Assembly: GCA_010015655.1 (NCBI GenBank)
Contig: ML976709.1
Location: 21,651-85,650 of the forward strand
Direction: 5' to 3'
DNA: 64,000 nucleotides
Origin: Bimuria novae-zelandiae CBS 107.79
Lineage: Eukaryota > Ascomycota > Dothideomycetes > Pleosporales > Didymosphaeriaceae
The notes beneath the pieces were generated by a model. That model had not been told where the DNA came from. It made no database searches and saw only the letters and a list, made by a program, of their open reading frames with translations. A program made the position numbers and the translations under genes. Positions 22,895-34,867 of the stretch are shown piece by piece. Numbering within the stretch: the stretch's first letter is position 1; each line of letters begins with the position of its first letter.

Positions 22895-24538
22895 ATGCCA
22901 TCACAACATAACGCGTAATAACCTTATACTAAAAGCGCACTATAGCTTACTATTTAAGCTATAATTAAAGATCGCGATAAGAGCGAAAAACGCGTTATTA
23001 TAGCCTTTAGCGTGCCTTAAATAATAGTATAATAATAACGCTAAGGAGTCCTCTCTCGACGCGATTGCGAGCCTAACTTAAAGAAGCTAACTAAGCTAGA
23101 GGAGGAGGCTCTAGTCCAACGTATACTTAAGCTTAACTAGCGAGGAATAGGTGTAACAAGGGATATAGTCTAAGATATAGCTAATAATCTACTTACTAAG
23201 CGCGGTAGATAGCCTATTAGTAAGCACTAGATAGACAGGCTTAAGACGTGTACGCTAGAAATTAAGCTTTAAAGGAGCTATCTATATAATTATCAGCGAG
23301 CCCTAAACGAAGATCTACGTATTATAATGCCCTAGTTCGAGCTAGTTACTAATACTAAGGCTAAGTACGGTATCGCTAATAACGACACGTATAACTTCGA
23401 CGAGACAGGCTTTATAATAGGGGTAATACAGGGTTAGATAGTCTTTACAGGCTCTAAGAAGCGAAGCAACCTAAAGAAGATTTAACCTAGTAATTATAGG
23501 TAAGTTACTAATATTTAGGGTGTTAGCGCTAAAGGCTAGGCTCTACTACCCTTTCTTATCTTCCCTAGCAAGGTTCTAATCACGTCCTAGTTCTATAATC
23601 TACCCTAAGACTAGGTTATTAAAGTTAGTCCTAATAGCTAGACGTTAAATAAGCTTAGTCTTGCCTAGCTAAGGCACTTTAATACCTATACTAAGGCGCG
23701 TAGTTTAGGTGCACACTAGCTACTAATTATAAATAGCTATAAGAGCCACTACTCAAACGAATTCCATAAATACTATAAGGAATAGAAGATTATTATTCTC
23801 TATATACTTTTACACTTATCACACCTCTTGTAGTCACTTAATGTAGGTTGTTTTTCGCCTTTAAAGCGGGCGTACAGTAATAAGATTAGTAGCTTAGCAC
23901 GATATAGCACTAAGCAGATTAAAAAGGAGGCCTTTCTACTAGCCTTTAAAGTAGCTTTTAAGAAAGTAATAATAAAGGCAAACATCTGCGTAGGCTTTAG
24001 AGGCGCTAGATTAGTCCTATATAACCTAGAGGTAGTGTTATTAAGACTTAATGTGGTTCTTCGTACGCCAACTCCACCTAACGTAGAGGATACCTTATAG
24101 GAATTAAAAACACTAAGTAACCTCCGCGAGATAGAGGCTTAGTTAACGCTAGTTCGTAAGCGTGTATAGAAGTACAAAGATTTACTAGTTTTTCTACTTC
24201 TTAGAGCTGTTAAGTAGCTTAATAAAGGTGTTACATTAATAGGGCACGAAATAGTGTTAATATAACAGGAAATAGCAAGGCTTTATAAGATAGTAGAGAT
24301 AGTAATAAAGATAAAAAGTTAAAAAAGGAAGTATATTTAGGTAGCTAAGACACTTACAGTAGGAGAGGTAGTCGATTTAATGGCTGAAAAGGATAGTAGT
24401 GGGCAAAAGGAGGGTGAAGAGTCTGCAAAGAGGGTGCGTGGGCAGAGGCGCTACGGACGTTACGGCGAAGCTGGCCACAACACTCGCACCTGCGCAGTAG
24501 AAATTATAGATACATCTAATAGCGATAAGTCTGAATAG
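22895..24538 (+). pseudogene. Pogo-like DDE transposase, single frame with stops
   Basis: From ATG 22895 one frame runs 547 codons to TAG 24536-24538, interrupted by in-frame TAG/TAA at Gln and Trp positions. N-terminal DNA-binding segment with KLTKLEEEALVQRIL and RGIGVTRDIV (CENP-B-type helix-turn-helix). The DDE core begins with DTYNFDETGFIIG (first Asp intact, 23399-23401). The second Asp, in the LLIIDGHESH motif, reads LLIINSYKSH (Asn at 23732-23734), and the third, in PLDVGCFSPLKRAY, reads SLNVGCFSPLKRAY (Asn at 23840-23842): two of three catalytic residues lost by G-to-A. The C-terminus carries a CCHC-like knuckle at 24452-24493 whose first two Cys are now Tyr. Inactive as transposase. 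Confidence 0.9.
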
Positions 24539-24617
24539 TATTTCTATGTTCTGCGAATTATAGTAAATTATAGTAGTGTTGTAGCAGGCGCTTCGCAATA
24601 GACTGACTTTTAAAAAG

Positions 24618-24660
24618 TGGCCCGCTCGGTGGGGTTGGCCCGCTTGGTGGTGAACCACGT
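24618..24660 (-). repeat. 3' terminal inverted repeat of the pogo-like element
   Basis: 43 bp; the reverse complement matches the 5' repeat except for one G/A difference. It includes the same duplicated 17-bp motif and is followed by TA. Confidence 0.93.
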
Positions 24661-24662
24661 TA

Positions 24663-26070
24663 TGCCTCTTTTTAAAATTCTAACTATGTCATAAAGTCCC
24701 CGTCCTAATATATAGTCTAGTACACGCGCTAGTAGCTCCACTCCTAGTAGCTTTTTTTTATAAAAAAAAATAAAACTTTACTTTTTTACTAGACTTATGC
24801 GTGTCTTTAAGGCATCCCTGAAACTCTAATCTGAAAATAGCTACTACTAAGTAAGTTTTTTAGTTTTATTTTTAAGTTCCTAGCTAATTTTCCTAGGCAA
24901 TTAACGGTCTCGAAATTAACCCCTTACTAGAGAACAAAGCTTTTGCTAAGGAGATTATTTATTATACATAGTTTACCTAAGTAAGGAAGTTAATTACGTT
25001 GTTCCTAGTAATAAACATACTACCTCTTATATTAAGTACGCGAAGGATAGCGCTTACTATACTAGATATATAAGTTTTATTCTCTAAACTATATATTCCT
25101 TACTTAACGTATTAATAGGTCTAGTGCTTTATAACTAAGAAGGAGTCCTTTACTTAAATTATCTTTATCTAGCTAAAGGGCGAGAAGGGCTAGCGAGCTA
25201 ATAAGCTTAAAGTAGATATTAACTAGTTTGCTAAAAAGTAAGAGGTAGTTTCTACTAAATGTAAGTGTACCTTAGCTAAGTTTACTAAAAATAATAAAGC
25301 TTTTAAGCTTAATTTAAATACTAGCTACGTATTTATTAGCATAGCGCGGCGCGGGATCTATAGCTTCTTATTACTTAAATAGGCAAGATCTTAACTATCT
25401 TAAAATAGATTTTATAAGTTACCTAGTCTAAAAAGGTAAGTCTAAATCCCGTCTACCTAAATTCCGTCTACCTAAATTCCTTACTAATATTTTTAGAATT
25501 TTCGTAAGAAGGCCTTTCGGGACTAGCTTAACTTACTTTATTTTATAGCTAATATAATTTTTAAGTATAGCTCTAAGCTAAGTTCGCTCCTTAATATAAT
25601 ATCTCTGCCTAAAATAGTAAGTAGTAAGTCCTATTAATTTAGCCTACCTTTTAAACCCTGTGTTAATCTATGCTCTTAGAAGAGCTTTTTAAGGATAGCA
25701 ATCTTAAGCCCTTAATTAAAAATACTTAAGTTCTAGCGCTATTTAGCCTACGTTTTATAGCTTATCTAGGATCTATCTCGCTAAATTATAGTAGCCTATT
25801 AAATAGTATGCCTCTACTCTCTCTTATCTAAAGAACGTAATTAATTACTCCCCTATTTCTTACTTCCTTGCCTTATATTGAAATATTATTTAAGGCCCTT
25901 ATTTTATATTAGGACGAGCTTTACCTTAGGCGTTTTAAGCTCTTGCTTTCCTATTCCTAGCCTATAGTCTGGGGCTTCCTACGTATATCTAATACGAGGC
26001 GTCTTCTAAGTAAAATACTTTAGTAGCCTCCTTTATTTATCTTTATAGGAAGCGGTGTACTCCTCCTAGT
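24663..26070. other. AT-rich stretch, no assignable gene
   Basis: Strongly RIP-like. Holds a perfect 15-bp tandem duplication CCGTCTACCTAAATT (25449-25463 and 25464-25478). The part next to 26070 may be the 3' end of Gypsy-D1, whose 3' LTR I could not identify. The first bases should continue the interrupted Tigger-like element but show no recognisable motif. Confidence 0.4.
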
Positions 26071-26074
26071 AGTT

Positions 26075-29000
26075 TATGGCTTTATTATTTTAAAACTTTA
26101 AAGCTAGTTTTTATATCTATTATTTATTATTTCACTATTTAATAAGGTACTGCGTAACTTTATTAGAGTAAGAGCGCTTTTCCTATATAATATCTTCTAC
26201 TCTATACTCCTGTTCCCTATCCTGGAAAATGGCCTCCAGTTAGGAATTATCTACCCGTTGGCTAGGCAACGGATCCCTAATATGTAACCTTAGCCTGTCT
26301 ACGTAAAATACTAGGTGTATCCTTAGAGGCACGTTTAGATCTACTATATAAGTTTTAATTACCTTTTTAACTATAAACTTTTTACTCTTTTAATCTAGTT
26401 TCTTACTTAGTTATAGGTTAGACAAGTAGTCCCTATACTTTAACTATATTTTATTTTTAACCCTTAAAATTAAGGCGTTTTTATAACTATAGTTTAATTA
26501 GGCTTTTTATTCTTGCTGCGCGTAAGCTAACTTTACTTATATGTAGTTAAATACTACACGGAATTTCTCCATTATATTCTAAGTAGTAGCTACTAAGTCT
26601 ATTCTCCTCTTTACTCTAAGGCTACCTCTTTATTATAAAAGAGTCTTATAGGGTCCACGTTGTACCCGTGCTAGAGAAAGAACGGGCTCACTTTTATAAA
26701 TATTACTACGCGCCCTTTAATCGCGATTTAAATAATTAAGAGCTATTAGGCCTAGTTTAATTAGTCTTACTTATAGTATGCCCTTAGGATCTGCTCTAGT
26801 ACTAAGTTTATACGTTTTATCTAACTATTAGTTTACGAGTGTTTAGCTATAGAGAGTTTTTAATCTATACCTATCCTAGAGCATAGCTATATTTAAAAGT
26901 TACTAATAAACTATACTTCTTAATTTAAAACCATAAGTAAAAGAAGAAATATTATACTACCTAAAATTTTAAAAAAGTATTAACTATTATTAGGACTAAT
27001 AAATTTAGTACGACTACTACTAAAAGGTCTTTACTAAACTAATCTACTACTACTATAATATATTAGTACCCCTTACTCTCTAAAAAACTTATAATAAAGT
27101 TTATAAAGAGGTCCTTCTATCCCCTCTTTAGTATAAGTAAAAGTTTAAGTAGCCCCTACTTTAGCTTTTACTAAGGCTTTATCTTATAGTAAACGTTAGA
27201 ATTCTAGACGTATTTCTAGATATAGTCAAACATTTTAGGGAAGAAGCAGTCTTAGGCTAAAATCTTATATATATTTTCCCTCCTAGAACAGCGTAAAGTT
27301 AGCGGAATATATACCGCGGCTATTAAACAAGTGCGCAGCGGTTCCAAATTAGGTACTTAGTAGCGCCCTCTATAGTAGAGGAATCTAGTGCTGTCTATCT
27401 AGCACTCTAAGACTACTACCTTAATTTTTATTATTAATAGGAATCGCCTTTATCCTTTTTAGACTGTAGTTTTTATAGCGCAAAAATTCATATTAGAAAT
27501 ATTGGCTTTTACTTTTACTTATAATATTTCTAATTAGCGGGTGCCCCTCTTTAGCCTAGCTAGGGCTAGGCTACTAAGTTATTTTGTATAAATACTTTTA
27601 TCTCCCCGCTTTAAAATAGGAAGGGCCTTATTTACATTATTTAACCTAAATAGCACTACTAGGGCCTTAGCGCTAGTATATATATAGCTTTTTATAACTA
27701 TAGTTCCCACGCGCGTGGGCGAGTCTAGGAGAAGATCATTAATAGGCTTTTATAGTTAAAATGCCTTATAGCTATTATTAGTTAATATCTATATTAATAA
27801 CTATACCTCTTAAACCTTTAGTCTTTTATTATTTACTTTTATAAGTAAGTTCTGCTCCTGACGCGATAGCGCGTCTACTCTTAAATTTATTAATTTTAGG
27901 TAGTAGATAAATATTATATTTATATTACTTACGGTCTATAACTAGTAGATATGTCGCTCCTTAAGTTTTTTCTTTTCCGCAAAGTAGGTAAGGTTCTTAT
28001 AGTCTATATATACTATTAGGTGCTTTACGGCCTGACATATATAATCCTACTCCTCTATACACTTTACTAGTACTAATATCTCCTTATTATAAATTGCGTA
28101 ATTGCATTCCGCGGGGCTATTTTTAGTAAAGAAGTATATTATAGGCCTTAGTATACCCTTTTAATTATACTAAGAAAAGTAACTTTTTATAGACTATCCT
28201 AACGCGTTCGCTTCTAGGACGGAGTCCCTATTAGGGTTAAAGTAAGCTAGGACTAGCTCTATAATAAAGACTTTTTTTTAGGAAGTTAAACGCACGCTCC
28301 TACTTTTACTTTTACTAAAACTTTACGCTCTTCTTAGTAAGTTTAGTAAAGAGGCTCGTAATCTTAGAGAAATATTCAATAAATGAGTAGTAGAAGTTCG
28401 CGAATTTAATAAAACTTTATACTCCTTTAACTAAGGTAGGCACTACTTACTCCTAAATAGCCTTAACCTTTTTAGAGTCTATGCTTATTCCTTCGCCTAT
28501 AGTAATAATAAATCTTAGTTATTTAGTCTTTTTAATTCAGAATTTTAACTTCTTAATATTAAGCTAGAGTCTTATAGCTGCTAGCTTCTAGATTACTGTA
28601 TAGATCTTCTCTACATAATCACTTTTTAACACTAAGGAAAAGATTAGAACGTTATCTATATATATAGAGTAGAATTTGTCTAGGTGCTCCTTTAGTACTT
28701 AGTTTATATATTAGTAAAATATACTGGGTGCGTTGCTAATCTAAACCAGACTACTAGCTATTTATAAAGACTAAATTAAATCTAGAAGGTGGTCTTCTAC
28801 TCTTCTCCTTTCGCAATATAGAGTTTATAGAACGCCTAAATTACGTCTAGATTAGAAAACTCTTTTGCCTTCACTAGTAACTAGAGTATCTTACTAATTA
28901 ATAGTAATAAGTACTAAGAGTTCCTCTCTTAACATGTTATAAAGGGGGCTATAGGGAATTTCTAGAGTAGTACTATCTTTTTTTTATTAGTAAAATAGAA

Positions 29001-30853
29001 TAGTTAATTTATGTACTCTAATAAGGGGATAAGTAGTCTGCCTCTTCTCTAAAAAAAACTTTTTAGAGGGTTTTAAACTCTTTTAAAAGCGCCTCCTTTA
29101 GATTTATCTTAGGTATTAGAGTTAATACCTTTTAGATATTTTTTAGTAACGCTACAAAGACCTTTAACCTATTTTATAACTTTTAGTTTTTTTTGTCTAA
29201 CGCTAATAGGATGCCTATAGTTACTTTTTATAAGCTTTAGGGCGCTAGTTTTACTTAGCCTTTAAGCTAGTAGAAGGGAGCATTAACTCGTATAGTATCC
29301 TTTCTTATTATAATAAAAATAGGCACCTTCTTCGCCTCGCTTCTAGAGTACGCTCTTAGATACCTATATAGTCCGTTTGCGCTTGCTCTCTCCTCTAGAC
29401 TTTTACTATAGGACCCTTCCCGTTCTAACCTCGGAAGTAGGCTCCTAATCTATAGTATTATTTATAGATACTTTCCTTTAGGGTCGTAGTTATTATAAGT
29501 AGTTCTAAAATAAGTTCTTTTTTATAAAAGCTACTTCGCCCTGCAGCCTCTGCAAGGTCTAATTCTAGCCTACCTCTATATTAATTATCTAATCCTAAAG
29601 GTCCTCTCATATAGCTTATTAGTAAATAATTTTTTATATTTATTTATTATCTATTTCTCTAGCCTTTATAGCTAATAAGTTAAATAGTATATTAAAGTTG
29701 CTTAACTTCGTCGCTTCCTATTAGAGCTTATAGAGTTTATTTTAAGTAATTTCTTTTTCTATTAGGTTCTAAAATAAGATATCTAAAAATACTTAGAATT
29801 CTTTTATAGTGTAACTAAGATTCTTTTTAATATATACTAAGCTAATAGAGACCGCGCGTCCTTTCAGGTAACTTATAATATACCTTTAAAGACCTTTAAG
29901 GACCTCTCTATTTTTTTTAGGTCTTATAGTCTTCTTACGCTTACTAAATACGCTATTAGTTCTATTCTCCCTTAAATAAAGGTAGATCTACTACTTTAGA
30001 CTACTAAGAAGCTACGCGTTTACTATTTTAAGTAGTTAGTACTTAACTTAAACCTACTTAGGCTATAAGAAATAATTAGCTTATTATTTAAGTAATTTAT
30101 ATAATTATCTCCGCGCTTCAAAATAAGGATAAGGTAAGGATACTTATTATAGGCGTTAGCCCTTTTATTATTCCCTTATCTTACTTCCCTCCTTTAGGTA
30201 GAAAATAGTTTTCTACAGTACTTTTATTTTATAAGGTGCTAGGTATAACATATATACTCCCCTTAAGTAGGCAGGTCGTACCCTTTCTGTAATAGTTCCG
30301 CATAAAGTTTCTCCTCTAGAGAGGTTCCTCCTAGGCTGTCTATAATAAGACCGCACGTTTATGCGACCTATGCTTCTAATTATAGGTATATACCCTTATA
30401 AAGGACTTAGCTTACCCTTTTATATTCTATTTTATCTAATTAAGCGCCTGTTAGGGCCTTTATTTTTTTAATTACTTGCTAAAGGGAAGCTTAGTCCTCC
30501 TTTTAGGTTGTAGCTCTTACTTAGAACTACTACTTTATTTAGTAATTAGTAACGTGGAAGAGACAGTTGTCTTGCGATAACTACTCTTAAAAAAGAATAA
30601 AAATTAAATTTAATATATAGGGCTTCAGGCCTAGGGGCCCTACGATGCTAAGAAAATATAAATAAATTTAATAAGGAGTTTAAGTAGCTACTCCCTACGC
30701 TATATATATAGCTTCTAAATAAAGAGAACTAACTTTAAAGGGGCTAGGTCTATTTTCTAATACTTTAGAAGTACCCTAGTCGCTCGTAGAGTTGCTTAAG
30801 GCTTAGGCCACGAGGTTTCTCAGCCGAGTACTTTAGAGGCCTAGCCTCTAACA
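26075..30853 (-). mobile_element. Gypsy-D1: Ty3/gypsy element (chromovirus-like), RIP-mutated
   Basis: Minus-strand element related to D2 (36875-46774). From high to low coordinates: candidate 5' LTR (30567-30853), gag region, RT near 28.3-28.9 kb (AKEFSNLDVI.AFYKLYIAKGEE, matching the KIFTKLDxxxAYxxIRI region of gypsy RT, and LYI.ITF in the catalytic region), RNase H near 28.0 kb, integrase near 26.8-27.5 kb, and a C-terminal chromodomain-like segment near 26.1-26.2 kb (EYRVEDII.EKRSYSNKVTQ then YLIK). Every domain is cut by TAG and TAA stops. No 3' LTR or target duplication was found, so the low boundary is approximate. Confidence 0.65.
30567..30853 (-). repeat. Candidate 5' LTR of Gypsy-D1
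   Basis: On the minus strand it begins TGTTAGAGGCTAGGCC and ends ATCGCAAGACA, TG...CA, 287 bp, just upstream of the gag region. No partner LTR was found to confirm it. Confidence 0.35.
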
Positions 30854-32865
30854 CGTTCTAAGAGCTAATAAGTATATTATAAAAGCTGGCTAGCTCCTAA
30901 CTAGAATTTTATTATATAAGCTAGAATTAAGCTAAGTAGCTAAGTGCGTCATTTCCCTAACTCTATAAATAGCTAGGCATCTTAGTAGAACTTTTACTCC
31001 TTAATAGACTTTATTTACGAACTTCCTAATCGTTGTAACTATGCGTCACAAGTATCCTATAAGTTATTCTTAATAAACTGAGTACTATTTAATCATAGCT
31101 CGTTCCCCATATGTGTTCTTTAGTAGTTAAATATTATAGTATTCTTACTATCTAAGAGTAGTAAAGGATTAGGGAACTTAACTAAGCGCTAGTTAATAGA
31201 CTAAGTATCTACGCAAGTAATAAGTCTAAAAGGTAATAAATAAAGAAAACATAAGTTATTAAGCCTATTAAACTTTAAGCTTATAAGGCTACTAGGGATA
31301 TAGCTACTTTAATTCTATAGCGGTAATAGTAAGATTTAGAAGTAATTAGTACGAGATTAAGCTATTAGCGGATTAAAAATAAAGCTTATTATCATACGTT
31401 TAGCAGGCTAGGCTTCTAGCTTATTTGTCTTTTACTACACTTAAATAAGGATATTATATAACTCTTTACCTTTAGCTAGAGCGTTAGTAGCAATTTAGCG
31501 GTATATATATAGCTATAATTACTTTACGCTATAAAAAAGCATCTAGCTAACTAGCTTAACTATAATTATTATAAGGTCTTATTAAAAGTACTTAATCACG
31601 CCTTTTAGCGTTATCTTAATTAGGTCGTCACTTATAAAGGTAGGTAGGTAGAGTACTTATAAGGAGTTTTTATTGATGTCTTACTAGATACGGGCTAGCT
31701 TTATAGAGGTGTCTTAATCGTAGTTCTCCTTAGTAATGTAGCTATAGCTCTGGATCTTGGATTCTTAGTAGGTAAAATATTTAAATAGGTTATACGCGCT
31801 GCTACGCATGTGCTTTTTAAATACTAACGTAATAAATAGGTATTTTAGTGTTATTATATTATATATAATGCAAACATTACTACTACTTATTTAATAGAGA
31901 TAGTAAGATATTTAGCTCTTTTAACTATTATAGTATATTACGTTTAAACTATCTATCCTTTAACTCCCTTTAAGCCTCACTTAGTAGCATTAAAACTTTT
32001 TCTATAATAAGTAGCTATTTTCTAATAAACTAATGGCTTGGCGTAGTTATATAGTAAGTTTTTTAAAGTATTTATTATGAAGTCGTACGTATAGGTAAAT
32101 TAAGTAGTTTCACTAGATATTCTATTACCGTCTAAAGCTAAGGTATTAAATAATTTTAATATAATATAAGGATGCGTACAGGCTCTTTTATTAAAAAAGT
32201 AGATAAGATAAGTTAGCTCTATTTTAGCTACACTAAGATAAGGAGACTATAAAGACTTGTAGCTCTTTTGTGCGCTCGTTAGAGTATAATAACTATCTAT
32301 ATAAGGTAACTATGCGTAAGACAGATGCGTCTCGTACGTAAGGTCATGTAACCTGCCCGCATGCCAGGCACCAGGCCGTTATAACTATCCTTTTTATGTG
32401 ATTAATTTTATTTCGATATATATAGTATAAGATATATTATATTTACTTAATCTCCTATATATCTAATCCTTCTTTTATATCCTTATATAGTCATATATTA
32501 GGCTAGTCTAGTTACTCTAAATTACTATCAAGTGACTTAATAGAAGGTATTACCTACTGTTTTTCGTTTATTATTTTTACGCTATTAATAGCTAGCATGT
32601 TTAATTATCTAATAATATTATTCTTAGGTTAGTAGTACTTGGCGATATAGCCTATTTTACTATATATAAAGTAGGTACGCGTCTTAGTCCGTAATTAGTA
32701 GGTTCTATTAGAAATATATCCTTATATAGGCTTTTAAAAGTCTATAACCTTCCCTATTCCCTTTTCTATATTATTAAACTAGATTAGTTTTATAAGTAAG
32801 TAACTAAAATAGTCCTAGTGCTATTATTAAGGTGCCTATTATTTAAAACTAATATATTCTTTGTA
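30854..32865. other. AT-rich stretch, no assignable gene
   Basis: RIP-like DNA between D1 and the tandem repeats. A small GC-normal patch lies at about 32320-32390. I see no motif, LTR pair or open frame worth naming. Confidence 0.4.
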
Positions 32866-34867
32866 AGGGGCTAGGTGTTTAAGGAGCTAAAGGTGCTAGA
32901 AGTATACTTATAAATTTAATAAAAAGTGTAAAGTTAAGCTTTAGGAGTCGAACTTATATATCTAGGGTTCGCATAAGTAAGGGTTAAGTATCTAAGATAA
33001 TAACTAGGCGTACCTTATTATATACCTCTATTTTCTGTATTAGGGATAAAGAGATATCTCTACGTTCTATTTTACTATATAGCTTTAGAGTTATTTTATT
33101 ATCTGCTTACGATTCTCTTACTATCGTAAACCTCTTACTAATTATATTCTTATGTGACTAATTTTATATTCTTGATATAAGTAGTTATTATAGAAGTATG
33201 TTTATGCTAGCGTGTTTGCTTATTATTATATCCATAAAATTGCTTTTTGCCTAGCTTCTAAACCTTACTTTTCTATACTCTCTCTTTTCTTATTTTAACT
33301 TTATACGCTATAACGTCTTGCTTTCAGCCTAGTTTTTTCTAATTTTGTAATCTAATTCCAATCCCTATTCTAATAAGATAGCTATTCCTTTGCGCAATTG
33401 TTACCTAATAAAGATTTTTAAGTATTTAAAGCATGCTATTAATTTAAATAATAAAATAAAAGAAGTCTTGTCCCTATTATAGTTACCTACTTACTAGCTT
33501 AAGAAGACTAAGCTTATTAAAATAAAGCTATTAATTTTAACGCTAGTATAATCTTTATTAGCTAGCTTATTAAGATGTTTATTCTTTTTTAAAGCCCCTA
33601 AAGTAAGTTCTAGACTTTTTTGTATTCTTTTTTTTTTGTTATTTTTACCTTTTAACTTGCCTCTATGCTCTTCTAACTTCCTTTTTAGTTTTTTATTAGC
33701 TTAGGTGTGCGCACTTACTAACTTAACAGGCTAAGATTTTAGGACTTAATCTTACTACGCGCGATGATTAAGCACTAATATATTAACTATATTACTTATA
33801 GGTGCGTCTATAGTGAATACTAGTAGGAAAGATAGTGTCCTATAAGAAGTGTTATACTTATATGCTTACTAGCTACACTAGATAAGTATAATTTAGTTTA
33901 ACTTATTTTAGATTTAAGATATATTTCACTAACTTTTTTCCCTACCTAAATTCAGCCTGTCCTTAATAAAGTTGGCCTCGAAAAGTTCGCTAATATTATA
34001 GTTATTAGTATAAGCTATTTTATAAATAAAGTTTTAAAGAGTAGCTAGGAGTAAAAAACCTTTTTTACTAACTTTAACGCGTTCTATTCTACTTGTAAAG
34101 TTATTATTATTAATTACTATACGTTCTTTAAAAGTAAGACTACTACTACTTTCAGCGATATTACTTTTTTAAAACTATTTAGCTCTTAGAGCGCATTACT
34201 ATCGCGGTTAAGAACACTTTTAACCTTCTTTAAGTTTATACTACTAATTTTAAAGTATTTTATTAAGAGTGTAAGAACCTTTTTATAAATTTCTTTTAAA
34301 TACTAAAGCTATCTTTTAAGACTAATATCTTGTAGATCACTAGTAAGTTCGTGGTAGTAGGTAAGGACATTATAATAAATAGTCTTTAAGTAATAGATAA
34401 TATCCTCGCGGGAGCTAATATGCCTACTTAAGCCTACTACGACTTACGCTAGCAGCTTTAGGCTATTATAATTAAAAAGTGCTTAAGTAAGAGAGATAAT
34501 AGCTTCTTTCACCCTAGTGGTATATTAAAGGGCGGCGAAGAAAATCTAGACGTTATTAAAAAGGGTTTTATTATTCCTTTAATAGCTAAAGATATCTTTT
34601 TTATCTAGTTCCTTTCTTCTTCTTATTTTAGTTTACTTCTAAGGCTCCTTTCTTTCGTAAGGTTTATCTTTTACTATTATGAGAATTATTTAGTCTCTTT
34701 ATTATCCTTAATGGTTTTAAGAGTTTTAAAGTTACCTTTTTAAAATTCCTTCTTAACTTTTTTCCCTAATATTTAACTTATTTTTTTAATAATATGATTC
34801 CTACCCTTATCGTAGACATCTTTATCTAGCTGGGTTTTTTAACTTAGTAAAATAGGCATCGTATATA
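32866..34867 (-). repeat. Tandem 2-kb repeat, unit 1
   Basis: Head-to-tail with unit 2 at a period of about 2.0 kb. Both units begin on the plus strand with AGGGGCTAGGTG and then stay collinear (for example the shared GGTTCGCATAA, TAGTTATTATAG and GAGCGCATTACTAT stretches), with many C/T and G/A differences. The unit holds a lost minus-strand gene beginning at ATG 34859 (MPILLS.KTQLDKDVYDKG). I do not recognise the family. Confidence 0.75.
33200..34859 (-). pseudogene. Unidentified gene remnant in repeat unit 1
   Basis: The minus frame starting at ATG 34859-34857 reads MPILLS.KTQLDKDVYDKGRN, then a Lys-rich stretch, with TAG/TAA at likely Gln or Trp positions. Further on, another minus frame reads ALFNYNSLKLLA, ISSREDIIYYLKTIYYNV and YYHELTSDLQDISLKR, which looks like an alpha-helical domain. 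The change of frame means at least one indel or intron. The product is unknown; a transposon Gag or a repeated host gene are both possible. The 3' limit is a guess. The same start recurs in unit 2 at 36870. Confidence 0.45.

Larger units (their letters stand above)
22814..24660 (+). mobile_element. Complete pogo-like (Tc1/mariner superfamily) DNA transposon, RIP-inactivated
   Basis: A 1847-bp element with 43-bp terminal inverted repeats that differ at one position, flanked by TA at 22812-22813 and 24661-24662, the target duplication typical of Tc1/mariner/pogo. It carries one transposase frame. It sits inside the older Tigger-like remnant. The inverted repeats are GC-rich and barely mutated, whereas the body is strongly RIP-mutated. 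Confidence 0.93.

Noticed and set aside
25449..25478. A possible CRISPR-like or minisatellite array (15-bp repeats)
   Set aside because: There are only two adjacent copies with no spacers, and the genome is eukaryotic.
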